A DNA stretch of 64,000 nucleotides. It comes from Pseudomonas sp. TH31 (GTDB taxonomy: Bacteria; Pseudomonadota; Gammaproteobacteria; Pseudomonadales; Pseudomonadaceae). A program made the position numbers and the translations under genes. Under the pieces are notes generated by a model that was not told the DNA's origin, did not search any database, and worked only from the letters and a program-made list of their open reading frames with translations. Location: assembly GCF_016650815.1 (NCBI RefSeq), contig NZ_JAEKEZ010000038.1, positions 551,513-615,512 on the forward strand. Direction: 5' to 3'. Shown here one piece after another: positions 1 to 11,108 of the stretch. Every line of letters starts with the position of its first letter. The first letter of the stretch is position 1.

Positions 1-550
1 TCGACTTCAAAAAGGCCGTGCCACCGGTGTGTCCCGGGGTGTGCCAGGAGTATTCATAGACTTGGGAAAAGCGCACCAAAGCGCCGAACATTGGCGGCAA
101 TACCTCGTCTCGATAGCGCTGGATGGCAGCGATGATTCGTCCACCGATAAAGACGCTGGTGTCTTCCAGCAACCAGATGAAATCATCCGATTTCTGCATG
201 GCATCCAGCGCAATCGTGGCTGCACTGCTGCGGTCGGCCAGGAGAAAAATCGGCACCGCTTCACTGCGTTCGCGCACGGCATCCAGCACGCTCATTGCTA
301 TCTCGTGGCTGTCGTCCAGATTCAGGTCCCAATCGAGCAGCACACACTGCACCATCGGGTCGGAGTGGATGATGGCAATTGCATCCAGTGCCGATTGCGC
401 CAATATGACTTCTACCTGACGCCCTTCCAATACCTCGGCCAGCTCTCTTACCGCGCGGCCCGCAGCGGTTTTGGCCGACAGTTCTTCATGGATCAGCAGG
501 GCTTTCATGCCAAGACGTCGTTGCGGCTTGTAAGTCATCGTAACGTCCAT
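1..550 (-). CDS. Orn/Lys/Arg decarboxylase, N-terminal part (gene runs off the window)
   Basis: Reading the minus strand from the ATG at 550 gives 183 residues in one open frame that continues past base 1. The first ~120 residues look like the receiver-like 'wing' domain of the inducible PLP-dependent ornithine/lysine/arginine decarboxylases (MKALLIHEELSAKT near the start, LLDWDL in the middle). They are followed by a linker and the conserved start of the catalytic domain, YSWHTPGHTGGTAF. Family members are about 750 residues, so roughly three quarters lies outside. Which basic amino acid is decarboxylated cannot be told from this part. The start has no strong ribosome-binding site; a later in-frame ATG is possible. 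It lies in the same orientation as the ebo operon upstream but is separated from it by 407 bases with a REP element, so it is probably an independent transcript. Confidence 0.85.
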   Translation of the reverse strand, partial: MDVTMTYKPQRRLGMKALLIHEELSAKTAAGRAVRELAEVLEGRQVEVILAQSALDAIAIIHSDPMVQCVLLDWDLNLDDSHEIAMSVLDAVRERSEAVPIFLLADRSSAATIALDAMQKSDDFIWLLEDTSVFIGGRIIAAIQRYRDEVLPPMFGALVRFSQVYEYSWHTPGHTGGTAFLKS

Positions 551-897
551 ATTCAATAGATGAGGATTGGATTGACCTGAAAATCGAGTCCCGTGGTCAA
601 TGGCGCGCAGGCACCGGTAAAGGTTGAGAGTGAGCTAGTTGAGAGCGGATGAGAACCGGTTGTTGCGATCCCGTCGATTAATGTTGGCGCGGCATCAGAG
701 ATCTGAAAAAGTTCGATTGTGTAATGTCCTGCCGCCGGACTACAAAGCGAGCGCTAGCCATCATCGCTTTTGGCGTCATCCAGACTTGCTCAAGGCCGGT
801 CCTGATTCAGTCGTTCCAGGCGGCCCCGAGTAAGTCTGGGTGGCTGACATCAGCCGATTCTGATCCTCTGTTCCGGCATTCGCCGGGAGGTTGAATG

Positions 898-925
898 TGT
901 CGCCTTCTTCGCGAGCAAGCCCTTT
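898..925 (-). repeat. Pseudomonas REP-type element
   Basis: On the minus strand the segment reads GGGCTTGCTCGCGAAG followed by a GGCGACACA-like tail. This is the usual core of the intergenic REP family of the P. fluorescens/P. putida lineage, and it sits just downstream of an operon end as such elements often do. Only one copy was recognised in the window. Recognition is from memory of the consensus, not from an alignment. Confidence 0.6.
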
Positions 926-939
926 CCTGCACGGGACCG

Positions 940-954
940 GCACCAGGCAGGTGC
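940..954 (-). terminator. Short hairpin after ebo operon
   Basis: GCACC-AGGCA-GGTGC forms a 5-bp stem four bases after the stop of the last operon gene (960-958). There is no following T run on the minus strand, so it may be an RNA 3'-end stabiliser or part of the REP region rather than an intrinsic terminator. Confidence 0.3.
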
Positions 955-957
955 TTT

Positions 958-2013
958 TCAGAGCTGCACCCGACGGAGCCTGCCGCTCAACGGGACGATG
1001 GTGTTCTCTGGCGTGGGCAGCGGCCGGCCCGCTAATCCCATGCCTTCGCTCACCAGTACCGCATCCTGCAACAGGCACAGGTTGGAAGGGGTATCCAGGC
1101 CGCGGGCGAGCACGGCCACTTGGGCTGTTTGCAGGTTGCAGCTCAACAGTCGACCCGTGAATCGGGTAAAGCCTCCATGCAGTGGTTCGCCGCTCCAGTC
1201 AGGCGGCAAGGGTTGCTGCAGGCGATTGCAGAGCTCCAGGACCAGCACGTTCCCCTTCGGACACATCGCCAGTCCGGTGGGCAGTTGCAGGCCGCGGATC
1301 AGGATGTCGATTTGTCCGCTGGCCGGCCAGACCCGAATCACTTGGCCTGCCTTGTCGGCAAAGTCGATGCCCTTGCGGGTCGGGTCGCCTTGCAGTTCTC
1401 CGGAGAACAGGCTGATCAGCACGGCGTCTGTCGCCGGTTCGTACACCAGCGTCACGGGCACGGCTTCCTGGCCCAGTTCCAGTTCGGGTAATTGGACCAG
1501 TACGCGCTCGTTCTGACCGGTGCTGAACTCCACCAACTGATTGGTATCGGGTTTAACGGCCAGCCAACTGCGCCGGGTCGGGTGGTAACACAGCGCATTC
1601 AGATTGCCACGGCTGTGAAACACCGGCTCGGGCGGGGTGTATTGCAGGTCCAGCAGTTTAGAGCCCTCGACATAATCGGTCTGGCTGACCAGACAGCGCC
1701 CATCACCGCAGGCGATGTCCGACAGCCCCATGATTTCATCGCGCAGCATGCGGGCCTGCATGTTCATGGCGCGAAAACCTTGCGCCAGTATTTCGCGCGG
1801 GAGGTAGGCTCCGGGGCTGTGTGGATCCGGTCGCAGTCGACTGATACGGCCGCTAAAGGGCTGGTCCGGCAGGCCTGAGCCGGCTTCGGTCAGCAGCAGG
1901 CTGCCATCGGCTTGCACACAGACGCCGCGGGGGTTCAGCAGGCCTTCGGCGATGATTGTACTCGGGCACAGGGTTTCGCTGGGGCGCGCAGGGATATGAA
2001 CGGGAACAGGCAT
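958..2013 (-). CDS. Beta-propeller protein, last gene of the ebo operon
   Basis: 351 residues with repeated NHL/SMP-30-like blade signatures: LLNPRGVCVQADGSLLLTEAG, a central GNLNALCYHP..SWLAV, then LQLPTGLAMCPKGNVLVLE and LDTPSNLCLLQDAVLVSEG. This fits a six-bladed beta-propeller related to gluconolactonase/SMP-30 and to the ScyD/ScyE-type propellers found beside ebo genes in scytonemin clusters. No signal peptide is visible. I chose the ATG at 2013, preceded by GGAGAGAGACCT, over the longer GTG-type frame from 2064. The gene follows the MSILN protein gene with a short gap. Substrate unknown. It could be an enzyme or a binding scaffold. Confidence 0.65.
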   Translation of the reverse strand: MPVPVHIPARPSETLCPSTIIAEGLLNPRGVCVQADGSLLLTEAGSGLPDQPFSGRISRLRPDPHSPGAYLPREILAQGFRAMNMQARMLRDEIMGLSDIACGDGRCLVSQTDYVEGSKLLDLQYTPPEPVFHSRGNLNALCYHPTRRSWLAVKPDTNQLVEFSTGQNERVLVQLPELELGQEAVPVTLVYEPATDAVLISLFSGELQGDPTRKGIDFADKAGQVIRVWPASGQIDILIRGLQLPTGLAMCPKGNVLVLELCNRLQQPLPPDWSGEPLHGGFTRFTGRLLSCNLQTAQVAVLARGLDTPSNLCLLQDAVLVSEGMGLAGRPLPTPENTIVPLSGRLRRVQL

Positions 2014-2045
2014 AGGTCTCTCTCCATGGACAAGGGGGGGCGCGA

Positions 2046-3853
2046 CTACTGCGGCGGTTGCCACGGTTCACCCGTGAGATAGGCCCGCAGCAGTGCCCGC
2101 TGGCAGGGAGACATCGAACGCACCACGGGCATGAACAGCGTGGTGCCTTTGTAGGCATCCGAGGTTCGGGCAAGGATCGGGTTCTTGGCGGCCATGATTG
2201 CGTCGGGCTGATTCAGCGGGATATAGCGCGACATGGCGGGGAAGGCCAGGTAGTGAAAACGCAAGACGTTCGGATACATCAGCGGCCAGGTGATGGTAGT
2301 GCCCGCAGGGATGCCGAAGTCAGTCTGTGCGTATTTTCGGAAGTTGGTGAAATAGCTGCCGCTCGCGAGTCCGTTGAACGTGTAGGTCAGGGCGACAAAA
2401 CCCGCCTGGGCGGCACTGCCAGGTTTAAGGGTGACCGGGAAACTGACGGCGAGTTGGCCGGTGTCTACGGTCAATGACGCAGGGAAGTCGAGGAAGTCCC
2501 AGTATTGCGGTTCATCGTAGGCAGAAGGAGGTCCGGCCTGCAGGTCGATTTCGGTGGCACTGGAAACCGCGCCGCCCAGATATCTGACCTGCAGGGTGAT
2601 TGACAGGCCGTTGGGATAATCCTCCAGATAAACGTTGCGCTGATCGGCATACACCCGATAGACCGATTCGGTTGCGTTAAGCGCGGTGTCGGCGACTGAA
2701 TAGGGCGCGTTGATGGCCAGTGGTTTTTTCCGCACCGCTTGCTGCTGGCTGGAGTCCAGGGGCAGGTCGACGATGCCGCCATACACGTAGTAGTTGAACA
2801 AAGGGCTGCTGGTCGGGTCGAGGGTGGTCAGGGTGGTGGTGCCCGCAGTAATGGTGACAGGACCGTAATTCGCGTTGGGCCCAATAGGGCTGGTGATGTC
2901 GTCCCTGTCGGCCCTGAAGGTTTTTTCGGGATGATGTTCACCATGTCGATGCTCAGGATGCCGCTTTCGCCCAGGTCGGCATAGGCGGTGCTATTCGAGC
3001 ACTGGTTGACCAGTTGCCGGCCCGGAAGGCAGTTAAGCGGCTCATCCGCGAAGGCCGGCGCCAATGTGCCGATTACCCGGCCGATGCTTGGGTTGGGGGT
3101 GTATTTACCGGCGGCATAATCGGCGTCCAGTTGCTCGGTGGTCATCGCAGGGCACATCTCGAACATCACAAAGCGCAGGACGATGCCTGTTGCGCCCGGC
3201 GCCTGGATGATCGATTTCAGGCCGCTGCTGTTCTGGTTCCAGCTGACGATGCTGCTTAGCGCAAAGGTCAGCTGAAAGGTGCCACTAAAACGGAACGAAG
3301 GCGGGCCATCCATTTTTGGCGGCTCCAGCACGCGCTTTTTGACATCCAGGCTGCTACAGACGGCGTTAGCCCGGATCAGTAGCTGGATGTTGTCGTTGCC
3401 ACCGATTTGCAGGCCGCCGACGAATATCTGGGTGGTCGTTGAGGCGGTAGGGTCCAGGTCCACCATCATCGGGCCGGAAACGGGACCCTGTCCGGTCACG
3501 GGGTCCACGGAACCGAGCAGGTAGACCGGCTGACCCACTTGGTCGCCGGTGGTGTTGATGCTGCCCGGATAACCCTGGGAACTGATCAAGGCATTCTGCA
3601 TATCCACCACATGCTGCCCGTAGTGATTCCAGCCGCCGGCGGTGTAGTAGTCGCCGTTTGGGGCGTTGATCATGCCGTTCAACTGATCATCGGTATAAGA
3701 CTGGGCGCCCGGTGCCAGCGTCGAGGTGGTCAGATCGAAGATCGGCCATTCATCATTTCCCTCGACAGGAATGGTGGGTGAGTTGTTCGGCAAGCTGACG
3801 TCCGTGCGGATGCCGCCCCAGAAATTCAGTCGTGGGCCGTTCAGGATGCTCAT
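2046..3853 (-). CDS. MSILN-type large protein, copy B (apparent frameshift at 2921-2926)
   Basis: About 602 residues once one base is added to the T6 run at 2921-2926. Without it the frame appears as two ORFs (3853-2828 and 2801-2046). It is a paralogue of the protein at 6159-8527. Shared features are the start MS[IV]LN.PR, a WN(H/L)(Y/F)G motif, a KGI/KGL-like 'LRF' strand and the C-terminal pattern Y[MI]PLN...MP(V/I)(V/T)R.M...RA. There is no signal peptide and no transmembrane segment. It starts 4 bases after the haem protein at 3857-5148, repeating the gene order of the other pair. I do not recognise a catalytic motif and assign no function. Sequence-rich in Asn, Gly and aromatic residues, suggesting a beta-rich fold. 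Confidence 0.7.
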
Positions 3854-3856
3854 GGT

Positions 3857-5148
3857 TTATTCCTCGTCCTTGATGATTTTGCTGATAGGCGCATTGGCGA
3901 ATTTGAACAGGTAGGAGTAGTCGGACTTATAGGGGCTCTTGACCGGTGTCGCCATGGAGTGGCAGTTCATGCAACTGCTGTTGGGCTGGATGTAGCTCTC
4001 CATGGTCACGTTGGCCGAGAGCGAAGGCGTCGGCTGGCCCAGCGGGTTGCCGGGGTTGTCCGGCATCAACGGGCGCTGGGTGGTGATGAGCTGGTAGTAC
4101 TTCAACGCGCTTTTTGCAGCCCCGGATCGGAGCGGTAATTGGCGTTGACCCCATTAGTAACCTCGGCAATCGGGGTGACGCGGTTCAGCGGGTTCGGGGT
4201 CTGGAACGTGGTACCGGGTTTTGGCACGCAGACCAAATGCGCGCCTTGGGTCTGCCAGTCGCAGGGTGACTGGTTGAGGGTGCCGGCCGGGGCGGCGGCG
4301 TTGAAGTAGGAATAGGCCGTGCCGGATGCAGGTTGGTCGACCCACAGGCCGTTCACCAGCACCTTGGGCGGAACGTTATCGATCTGCTCGAACGTCGACC
4401 AGATCCACTGCGGATAACCGTTCACTTTGGTGATGATGTGCAGGCCCACCAGGCCCAGGTACGCCTCGGTGACACCGCCGCGCTGGCCTTGGTCGTCGAA
4501 CTTGGCCACGCGGGCGAGCATGGTCAGGTAGTGGCTGGCGTTGTCACTGGTCGTGAGAATACGCCAGCTCGATTTGACCTCGATGACGCCATAGGGAAAC
4601 TGGATGTTGTTCGCTTTGGAAACGACATCGGCGTTATAGAAATTGTTGCCGACGATGTAGTTGTAAGAGGTCTCGTTGGCCGAGATGTCGTAGTAGGTCG
4701 GGTTACGGGCCTGGTCGATCAGCCAGCCGCCGACGGCCTGATCGACGGCATTCACCTGGGAGCTGTTCTTCAGCGCGGCGATGTTGATGATCCCAAGGCT
4801 TTTTGCGGTCTGCGGGCTATTCCAAGGGCCAGGATTGGTGGCTCCCGGCAGAAAGATTTCCTCTACGGTCTTGTAGGTCTGCCAGACGGTGTAGCCGGCA
4901 TCCCCAGGCTGTTTGCTGCAGTCGGGATTACCGCGTTGCCCATCCTGTGCAGGCCAGCTCAAGGCGATGAACATCTGCCAGCTGTATTGATCGAACAGAT
5001 CCTGACTGGCGGTGGCGGCCGGCGCGGTGCTGGGGGGCTGGCAATTCAGGTTGGTGGCCTGCGTCGACAGCATGGCCTGTTCCCGGGCCAGTGCCGGCAG
5101 ACTGGCCAGGCCCAATAACATCACGGAGAGACGGAGTGTGGTTTTCAT
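3857..5148 (-). CDS. Secreted single-haem c-type protein, copy B (apparent frameshift at 4111-4115)
   Basis: About 430 residues after adding one base to the T5 run at 4111-4115. An N-terminal signal peptide is clear (MKTTLRLSVMLLGLASLPALA). The body has conserved Trp-rich blocks: DQYSWQMFIALSWPA, VWQTYKTVEEIFLPG, EVKSSWRIL and GLHIITK...WIWSTFEQIDN. Near the C terminus SCMNCHSMA supplies one CXXCH c-type haem site. The protein is therefore expected in the periplasm with covalently bound haem. The same block order occurs in the paralogue at 8538-9675. The family is unnamed to me, and an oxidase or peroxidase role is inference only. It is translationally close to the secreted protein upstream (19-base gap) and the MSILN gene downstream. 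Confidence 0.72.
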
Positions 5149-5167
5149 GGCGATCCTTCGTCATTGG

Positions 5168-6090
5168 TCAGGGTTTGCGTTGCATGAGCTTGTTCCATTG
5201 CGCCTTGTGGCCGTTGCTCTGTGACGCCGGTGGCTCAAACAATTGGCAGGGCGGCGGATTCGACGGGCACATGGCGGCTACCTGTGCCCAGGTCTGGGCC
5301 GGGTCCGGTTTGGCGATGCGAAAGTCGGTGTAGTTCTGGCTGACGATGGGCGCATTGGCGACGCTGGTGTCCCCGGAAAAAAAGAACGACTGGGGATGCC
5401 GGTACGGCGGGTGGCCCGACGGTTGTTTGTAAAAGGCATAGCCGAACAGGATCGGACCTTGCGGTGACTCGAGGTCCAGGGCGTAGGCCTGCACGCTGGC
5501 GTCGAGGTTTTTGCTGCGTTCGGCGCTGTAGGGCAGGTGCTCAATGAAGTCTTGCCGAGGCGGATGATTCATCGGTGAAAACATGCAGCAGGCCGGCATG
5601 TCTTTAGGTCGGTCTTGCGGGTACGTCAGGAAGTACGCCTTGTTGCCAAGGGACACGAACGAGCAGGTGTAGTTGTTGTTCTTGATCGGGAAGATCGGCA
5701 GGCAGTACTTCTCGTAGTGTTCCATCATGGCGCCGAAGCCGTCGCCATCCGGCGGGATGTAGGTCGTGTCGTAGTAGCTGGTACCGCGAGAGACGGTGTA
5801 ATCCGCCGGGGTCAGGGTGGCCGGTGGGTTGCTGTACGGCGGCTGATTTTTTCGTAGTTGTGCATCACCCGGTACAGGGTCCAGTTACTGATCCAGAACG
5901 CCGGAAAGAAGGGATCGGAAGGGTCGCCCGGTGCGCGTTTGGCGATGCAATTGCCATTCTGCTCATTGCAGTCCTGAGTGTTGTGCACGCCCATGGTGAA
6001 GTAGACGGCGCCGCTGTCCTCTTGGGCGAAAAGGGCTGGACTGAGCAGCAGGGTCAGCAGCAACAGCCGGTTCAAGATGCTGGCTTTCAT
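5168..6090 (-). CDS. Secreted Cys-containing protein of unknown function (apparent frameshift at 5847-5852)
   Basis: About 307 residues after adding a base to the T6 run at 5847-5852. Start at 6090 with a good GGAG site seven bases upstream. The signal peptide is MKASILNRLLLLTLLLSPALFAQ. The mature protein contains scattered Cys residues (QDCNEQNGNC, YTCSF, ACCMF, MCPSNPPPC) suited to periplasmic disulphides and many Tyr, Pro and Asn residues. It includes SNWTLYRVMHNYEK and an SRGTSYYDTTY segment. No family is recognised. Its place between the two haem/MSILN pairs suggests it acts with them in the periplasm. Confidence 0.65.
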
Positions 6091-6158
6091 ATGACACTCC
6101 TGTGAAGTGCCGGGTGACAGGCTCGTCACCCGGTGGTCCTGCTTGAAACGTTGGTGTT

Positions 6159-8527
6159 TTAGCCTTGCTTGTAGTCGCTCATGCTGAGCGGGAAGGGTGG
6201 GTATTTCTGTTTCACCAGGGCCTGCGCCCAGAGCTCCAATACCGCGCGACGGCTTTGCGGCATATCCCGGGTAATGGGCATCGCCAGGGTGCTTTCTTCC
6301 TGATACTCCTTGCTGATCAGCACAATGAGTTGGTCGACGGCGCCCTCTATCCGTTCCAGCGAATTGAGCGGCATGTATTTGCTCATGATCGGGTACATGT
6401 AATAGAAGGGCTGCAGGATGCGCGGATAGATGAAGGTCTCCCAAATCACCACGCTGGCATCCGGACGCTGATAAATGCGGTTCCACTCATCGACAAAATC
6501 CTTCTGCATTTGCGGCTCCAGCGGCAGGATGCGCATCGGTGCGAGGAAGTCGGTATAAGCCTGCGAGAGCGGGAAACTGAAGGGGATGGCGGGTGGCTGC
6601 TCACCGTCATGCACGAAGAAGCGCAAGGTGGGGAAGCCCGGAGCCTTTGCCTTGACGGTCAGTCGGGCGATGCCATTGGCGTCGGTTTGAATCTGCGTCA
6701 GGCAGTAGTGCACGGCGCTGTTCTGCGGATCCTGCAGAATACCTTCCATACGGATTGGATTGTCGAACGACAGGCAGGGGCTCAGGGCGACTGAGCCGGG
6801 CGTCGGCAGGTATTGCAGATAGCTCACCGGCACCTCGTTATTGGATGACTCGGCGGCCCGCGTCGCCATGAGCCGACGGCCAGTGCCTTCCGTCACTAGG
6901 CTGGTTATCGAGGGAGTGTCGTTAAATTGCGGCAGGTTGGATTTGTTCTCGCTGCGATTTTCCGGATAGTCGTAAAACAACGTAAAGTCGGCCGGGTTGC
7001 TGAACGCCAGGTAGTAATCGGTCGTGCACATCATGTAGACGTTGCCGTACTCCGCCACCGATAGCACGGTGCCGGCCGGTGCTGGCAGACCGTCATATTG
7101 CACCATGATCTGCAGCGTCTTGCTGTCGCCCACGTCGATGAAACTTGCGCTCTCGACCACTTCGGCAGTCCACATCTGCTGGGCCGCAGCCAGCTCCGGA
7201 TTTGTTCCCACAAGGTGCAGCTCCAACGATCCGGTTTGCAGCTTTTTCTGCGCGTCGGCACTGAGTGGCAGGTCAAGGATGCCGGAGCGTTTATCGAAAG
7301 CCGCTTGCTGATACTCCTCAAAGCCAATACTGGCCAACGAAGTGAATTGCCCGTCCTGGCGTATCCCCAGTTGGTAGCTGCCGGCATCGAATTTTTCTGC
7401 CACCGGGATGGCGGCTGTCGGGTCGATCGGATAGCTCGGGAAGGTGTTACCGAGATCCAGCGATAAGGTATCGCCATGGGCCTGCGCCGAGATTACGCCC
7501 AGCGTCGCCTGTTTGGGGGCGGCCCGGGTTGTTGAAGAGGAACCTTGTTTTTGCTGGGGATCAGACGCCGACCGCCCGGCGCGGTGGGGAACTCGTCGTC
7601 AAACCACAGGCCCAGGGTGCCTGCGGTACAGCTGTAGGCGGGGTTGAAGAAAATGCTGGCGACGTTGTCCAGGCCTTTCTGATACATCTCCTGGACTTTG
7701 GCCAGGGCCGACGGCGTGGTGGAGCGGCTGTTGAAGGGCGGATAGTTGTTGAAAATTCCATTTTTGTCGTAACAGGTCATGTAGGTGGAAAACCGGAACA
7801 TCAGGCCTTTGGCTTTTTGTTGTTCCATCTGTTCCTGAAGATTTTTCAGCAGGGCTGAATTGCCAATCGCCCAGGCCAGATTTTCTTTCGGGAAGCAGGT
7901 TTGCCACGTGGTGGTCACATAGATCAGGCCACCCAGGTTTGCCCAGTTGAAGTTCAGGAAGCGATCGAGCATCCGGTATTGACGCTTGAGCGTCAGGCCG
8001 CATTGGTCGTCGCCCAGCACCAGTTTGTCGAAGTACAACGCGGTAAAGGTGTTCTGCCAGGGGCTGACGTCGACAAAGCGGGCCGCGGTGGGGCTGGCGC
8101 TGCCAAAGGGATTGCCGAGCAAATTGTAGCTCTGGTTAATCAGCGGATCCTGATCAACGTAGCCACCGTCCGGGAGTTCGCCGCCGATGATGACGGACCG
8201 GGTCTGGTTGTAGCTGACGGTGCCACAGGCATTGTCACCAAACAGGTTCCATTCTCCGGGGATCATTATCGGTGGATTCTGTGTGACGTTGCCCGGCACC
8301 TGCGTGACGTAGTCGGGCGCCTCGTGTAACACCCGAGGGGCGATCGTCCAGGGCATCAGTGTGCTGGCGGCATTCTCTGGCGTGATGTTGTAGTAATCAA
8401 GAAACCGCCAGTTCATCTGCATTTTTACCGCATCGTAGAGCGGGTACATATCGTTGTTGTTGGCCGTCGGCGGGTTCCAGAACATATGGCCGTTGAGGTA
8501 GATGCGAGGGAAATTCAATACGCTCAT
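6159..8527 (-). CDS. MSVLN-type large protein, copy A (apparent frameshift near 7515-7528)
   Basis: About 789 residues after adding one base in the G5/CCCGGG stretch at 7515-7528. Otherwise it appears as 8527-7493 and 7403-6159. It is the longer paralogue of the protein at 2046-3853. Common motifs are MS[VI]LN.PR at the start, a DTLSLDLGNTFP-like strand at the join, GILDLPLSADAQKK versus GIVDLPLDSSQQQ, and the C-terminal MSKYMPLN and MPITRDMPQSRRA. The copy-A C-terminal half carries an extra ~150 residues that resemble an immunoglobulin-like insert (ANGIARLTVKAKAPGFPTLRF). No signal peptide, no metal or catalytic motif recognised. Starts 10 bases after the stop of the haem protein at 8538-9675. 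Confidence 0.7.
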
Positions 8528-8537
8528 GTCATGCTCC

Positions 8538-9675
8538 TTAGCGTTGCCACTGGGCGCGCTTCAGCGACCAGACAAAGTCCAGTTTGTTGTAACCGACAAA
8601 ATCGGATGCCGGCAGCGGGGCAGTCGGGTAAACAAGGCCGCCCTGTTCTTTCAGCGCGAAATTGAAGTAGCCGTTCTTTTTTGAGTACGCGGCCGTACCG
8701 TGGCAGGCGAAACAGGAGGACTGGCTCTGAAAGGCTGATTCCAGCTGGGAATTGGCGAGCAATGTCGGTGTTGTCTTGGATTGGGTGCCGATCAGCTCGT
8801 ACTGCGCCAGCGCAGGGTATCGAGCCTGGAAGTCGGTGTTGACCGGTTGGGCCGCCGGTGTCGGTCCGGTGCTGTTGGTCATCGGGGTGGGCGGGATCGC
8901 ATTGGTCACCGTGTACTTGCTGTTGTTGCGGTTTTCGAAGGTGGTCCAGACCCAGTCGGGGTTTAGCTTGTTGATCACGTGCAGGCCGCTCAGCGCGGCA
9001 TAGCCGACCTGGTATTGAGTGCCCTGCTGATAGTAGGCCTGGGCGATGTAGTAGCCATCGCTTGCCAATTGCTGCTGGTAGCTCGGGTCGTTACCGATCC
9101 ACAGCCAGGCGGCTTTCAACTCCCAGGCGCTGGAGGGGAATGTCAGGTCGCTGGTCAGGGCGGCTTGGCCATTCATGTTGTAGACCTGTTTCTGCACGAT
9201 GTAATCGAACGTGTCCTGGCCCATCAACAGTTGGAAACGCACCGGCTGGCCTTTTTCTGCGTCCGGCACGGCGCCGCCCATCTCCAGGATCAGCCCGTCC
9301 ACCTGTTGCGTGGCGTTCAGGTTGTGGAACACGCGATTGAGGTCCATGCCCAGTTTTTTTGCCTGAGCAAGCACGTCGGAGGGCGGCGGCACGCTCTGGC
9401 CGTATGGCAGGGGGGCTACCGTTGCTCAGGTAGACCTGATCCGAGGGCTTCATGGTTTCCCATACCCGATCGGGACTTTTCGCTGCGGCAGGCTGGTTCA
9501 GGCAGACGAACCAGTTCCAGGTCATGGTCTCGGGGCCCTGGGCAAACTCGGCCCGGGACTTGTCGAGGTTTGCTCCAAACTGCATGAAATTGTTGCAGTC
9601 GAAGGTGTTGGTGTTCTCTGCCTGGGCCAAACCGGCCAGGGCACTCAGAACGGTTATGGAAATGGCTCGCCGCAT
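8538..9675 (-). CDS. Secreted single-haem c-type protein, copy A (apparent frameshift at 9410-9415)
   Basis: About 378 residues if one G is removed from the G6 run at 9410-9415, the only apparent insertion in the window. It starts with a signal peptide (MRRAISITVLSALAGLAQAE), and its first codons overlap the end of eboF by 22 bases. Trp-rich blocks parallel copy B: MTWNWFVCLNQPA, RVWETMKPSDQVYL, AWELKAAWLWIG and GLHVINK...WVWTTFENRNN. SSCFACHGTA near the C terminus is the single CXXCH haem site. Expected periplasmic. The substrate is unknown. Copy B is longer mainly in the N-terminal half. Confidence 0.72.
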
Positions 9676-11098
9676 GGAAGCTCCTTGGCATTGGCCGGGT
9701 CGGTGTTTGGGTGCCCCAGGAAGTGCTCCAGGAGCAGTTGTTTCACCGCCGTGGCCGCAAGGTGCTGCGGCAACGGCAGATCACAATTGGTGATGAGCAG
9801 CGGGCCGGTCTGCGCGTTGCCGGGCAGACGACCATGGCTGCCGCGGACCAGTCCGGTGTCCAGCGGGATCAGGTCCATGTAGTAGCGAAAGCCGAGCTTT
9901 TTCTGCAGCAGCCGGCGCGCCACTTTCAATTTGGGGAAACGAATGGCCGGGTCGATGAACAGCTCCAGCGGGTCGTAGCCTGGCTTGCGATGGATGTCCA
10001 CGGTGCGGGCAAAATCGGGGGCCTTGCGATCATCAAACCAGTAGTAGTAATCGAACCAGTAACCCGCCGCGGCCACGGTCACCAGCTCGCCGCTGCGAGG
10101 ATGATCGAGCTGCCAGGCCCGTTGCTCGGCTTTATCCAGCACCTGCTCGATGCCGGGCTGACGCTGCAACAACGCTTTGACGCGGGGGATGTCTTGAGCC
10201 TGCTTCACGTAGATATGCGCGATCTGATGATCGGCAACGGCAAAGGCTGCGCTGGCGCCGGGGTCGAGCAATTCCCAGCTCAGCGATTGGCGCACCTCTA
10301 ACAAGCCTTCCGAGCGCAACACGCGGTTGATGGAAACAGATTGCTGGACGGCTTCGATCCCATATTCGGACAGCAGCATCACCGCTGCGCCTTGCTCCTG
10401 GGCGAAGGTCAGCAGGCGACCGACTTCACTGTCGATAGCCCGTACCTCGTCAGCAATCGACGGATGATCGGGGCCCAGACGCTGCAGGCTGTAGTCGAGA
10501 TGGGGCAGGTAGATCAACTGCAGGTCGGGGCGATCGAGCTGGAATTCGGCGATGGCGCAATCGACGATCCAGCGGCTCGACTTAATGCCGGCCGCCGGGC
10601 CCCAGAAGCTCGGAAAAGGGAACTCGCCAATCTGCTGTTCGATACGCTCGTGCAACGATGCCGGTGACGAATACAGACCGAACATTTTGCGGCCATCGGC
10701 CGGGTAGTGAGGGCGCGGGGTGATGGCGGCGTCCACGTCCGCGTACATGTTGTACCACCAGAACAACTGGCTGCAGCGAAACCGGGTAGCTCACGCTTGA
10801 GTTCCTGCCAGACCTTTTCACCCTGGATCAGTGCGTTGGGTTGCAGCCAGAAGCGTACTTCGGCCTGATCGCGAAAATACCAGCCATTACCGACGATGCC
10901 GTGCTCCGACGGCGGTAGGCCGGTAAGGATCGAGGCCTGCACCGTCGACGTGACGGCCGGAAACACCGGTTGCAGGCTGGCCATTTTTGCCGTTTTCAAC
11001 AGGGTATTGATCTGAGGCGTCGCAGCGCCCAGCAGCGCCGGTGTCAGCCCGACCACGTTGATCAGAAGCAACGGTTGACGTAGGTGATCAGAGGGCAT
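9654..11098 (-). CDS. eboF: EboF-like phosphodiesterase/nucleotide pyrophosphatase (apparent frameshift near 10782)
   Basis: About 481 residues after adding one base at the AACCGGG junction near 10782. Alkaline-phosphatase superfamily, type I phosphodiesterase branch. Visible blocks are FPAVTSTVQASILTG with the likely Thr nucleophile, PSEHGIVGNGWYFRD, LPHLDYSLQRLGPDH, LLSEYGIE and a C-terminal GSHGRLPG. In this family these supply the two-metal site. It belongs to the ebo set, where its exact substrate is undefined. I used the ATG at 11098, since the longer frame from 11278 only overlaps eboE in another frame. It is followed by the signal-peptide haem protein with a 22-base overlap. Confidence 0.8.
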
Positions 11099-11108
11099 CG
11101 GCGTACGC

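Larger units (their letters stand above)
551..957. other. Intergenic region between decarboxylase and ebo operon end
   Basis: No convincing coding frame. It should carry the promoter of the decarboxylase gene (minus strand) and the end of the ebo operon transcript. The only structured parts I see are the REP element and a short hairpin listed separately. Confidence 0.6.
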
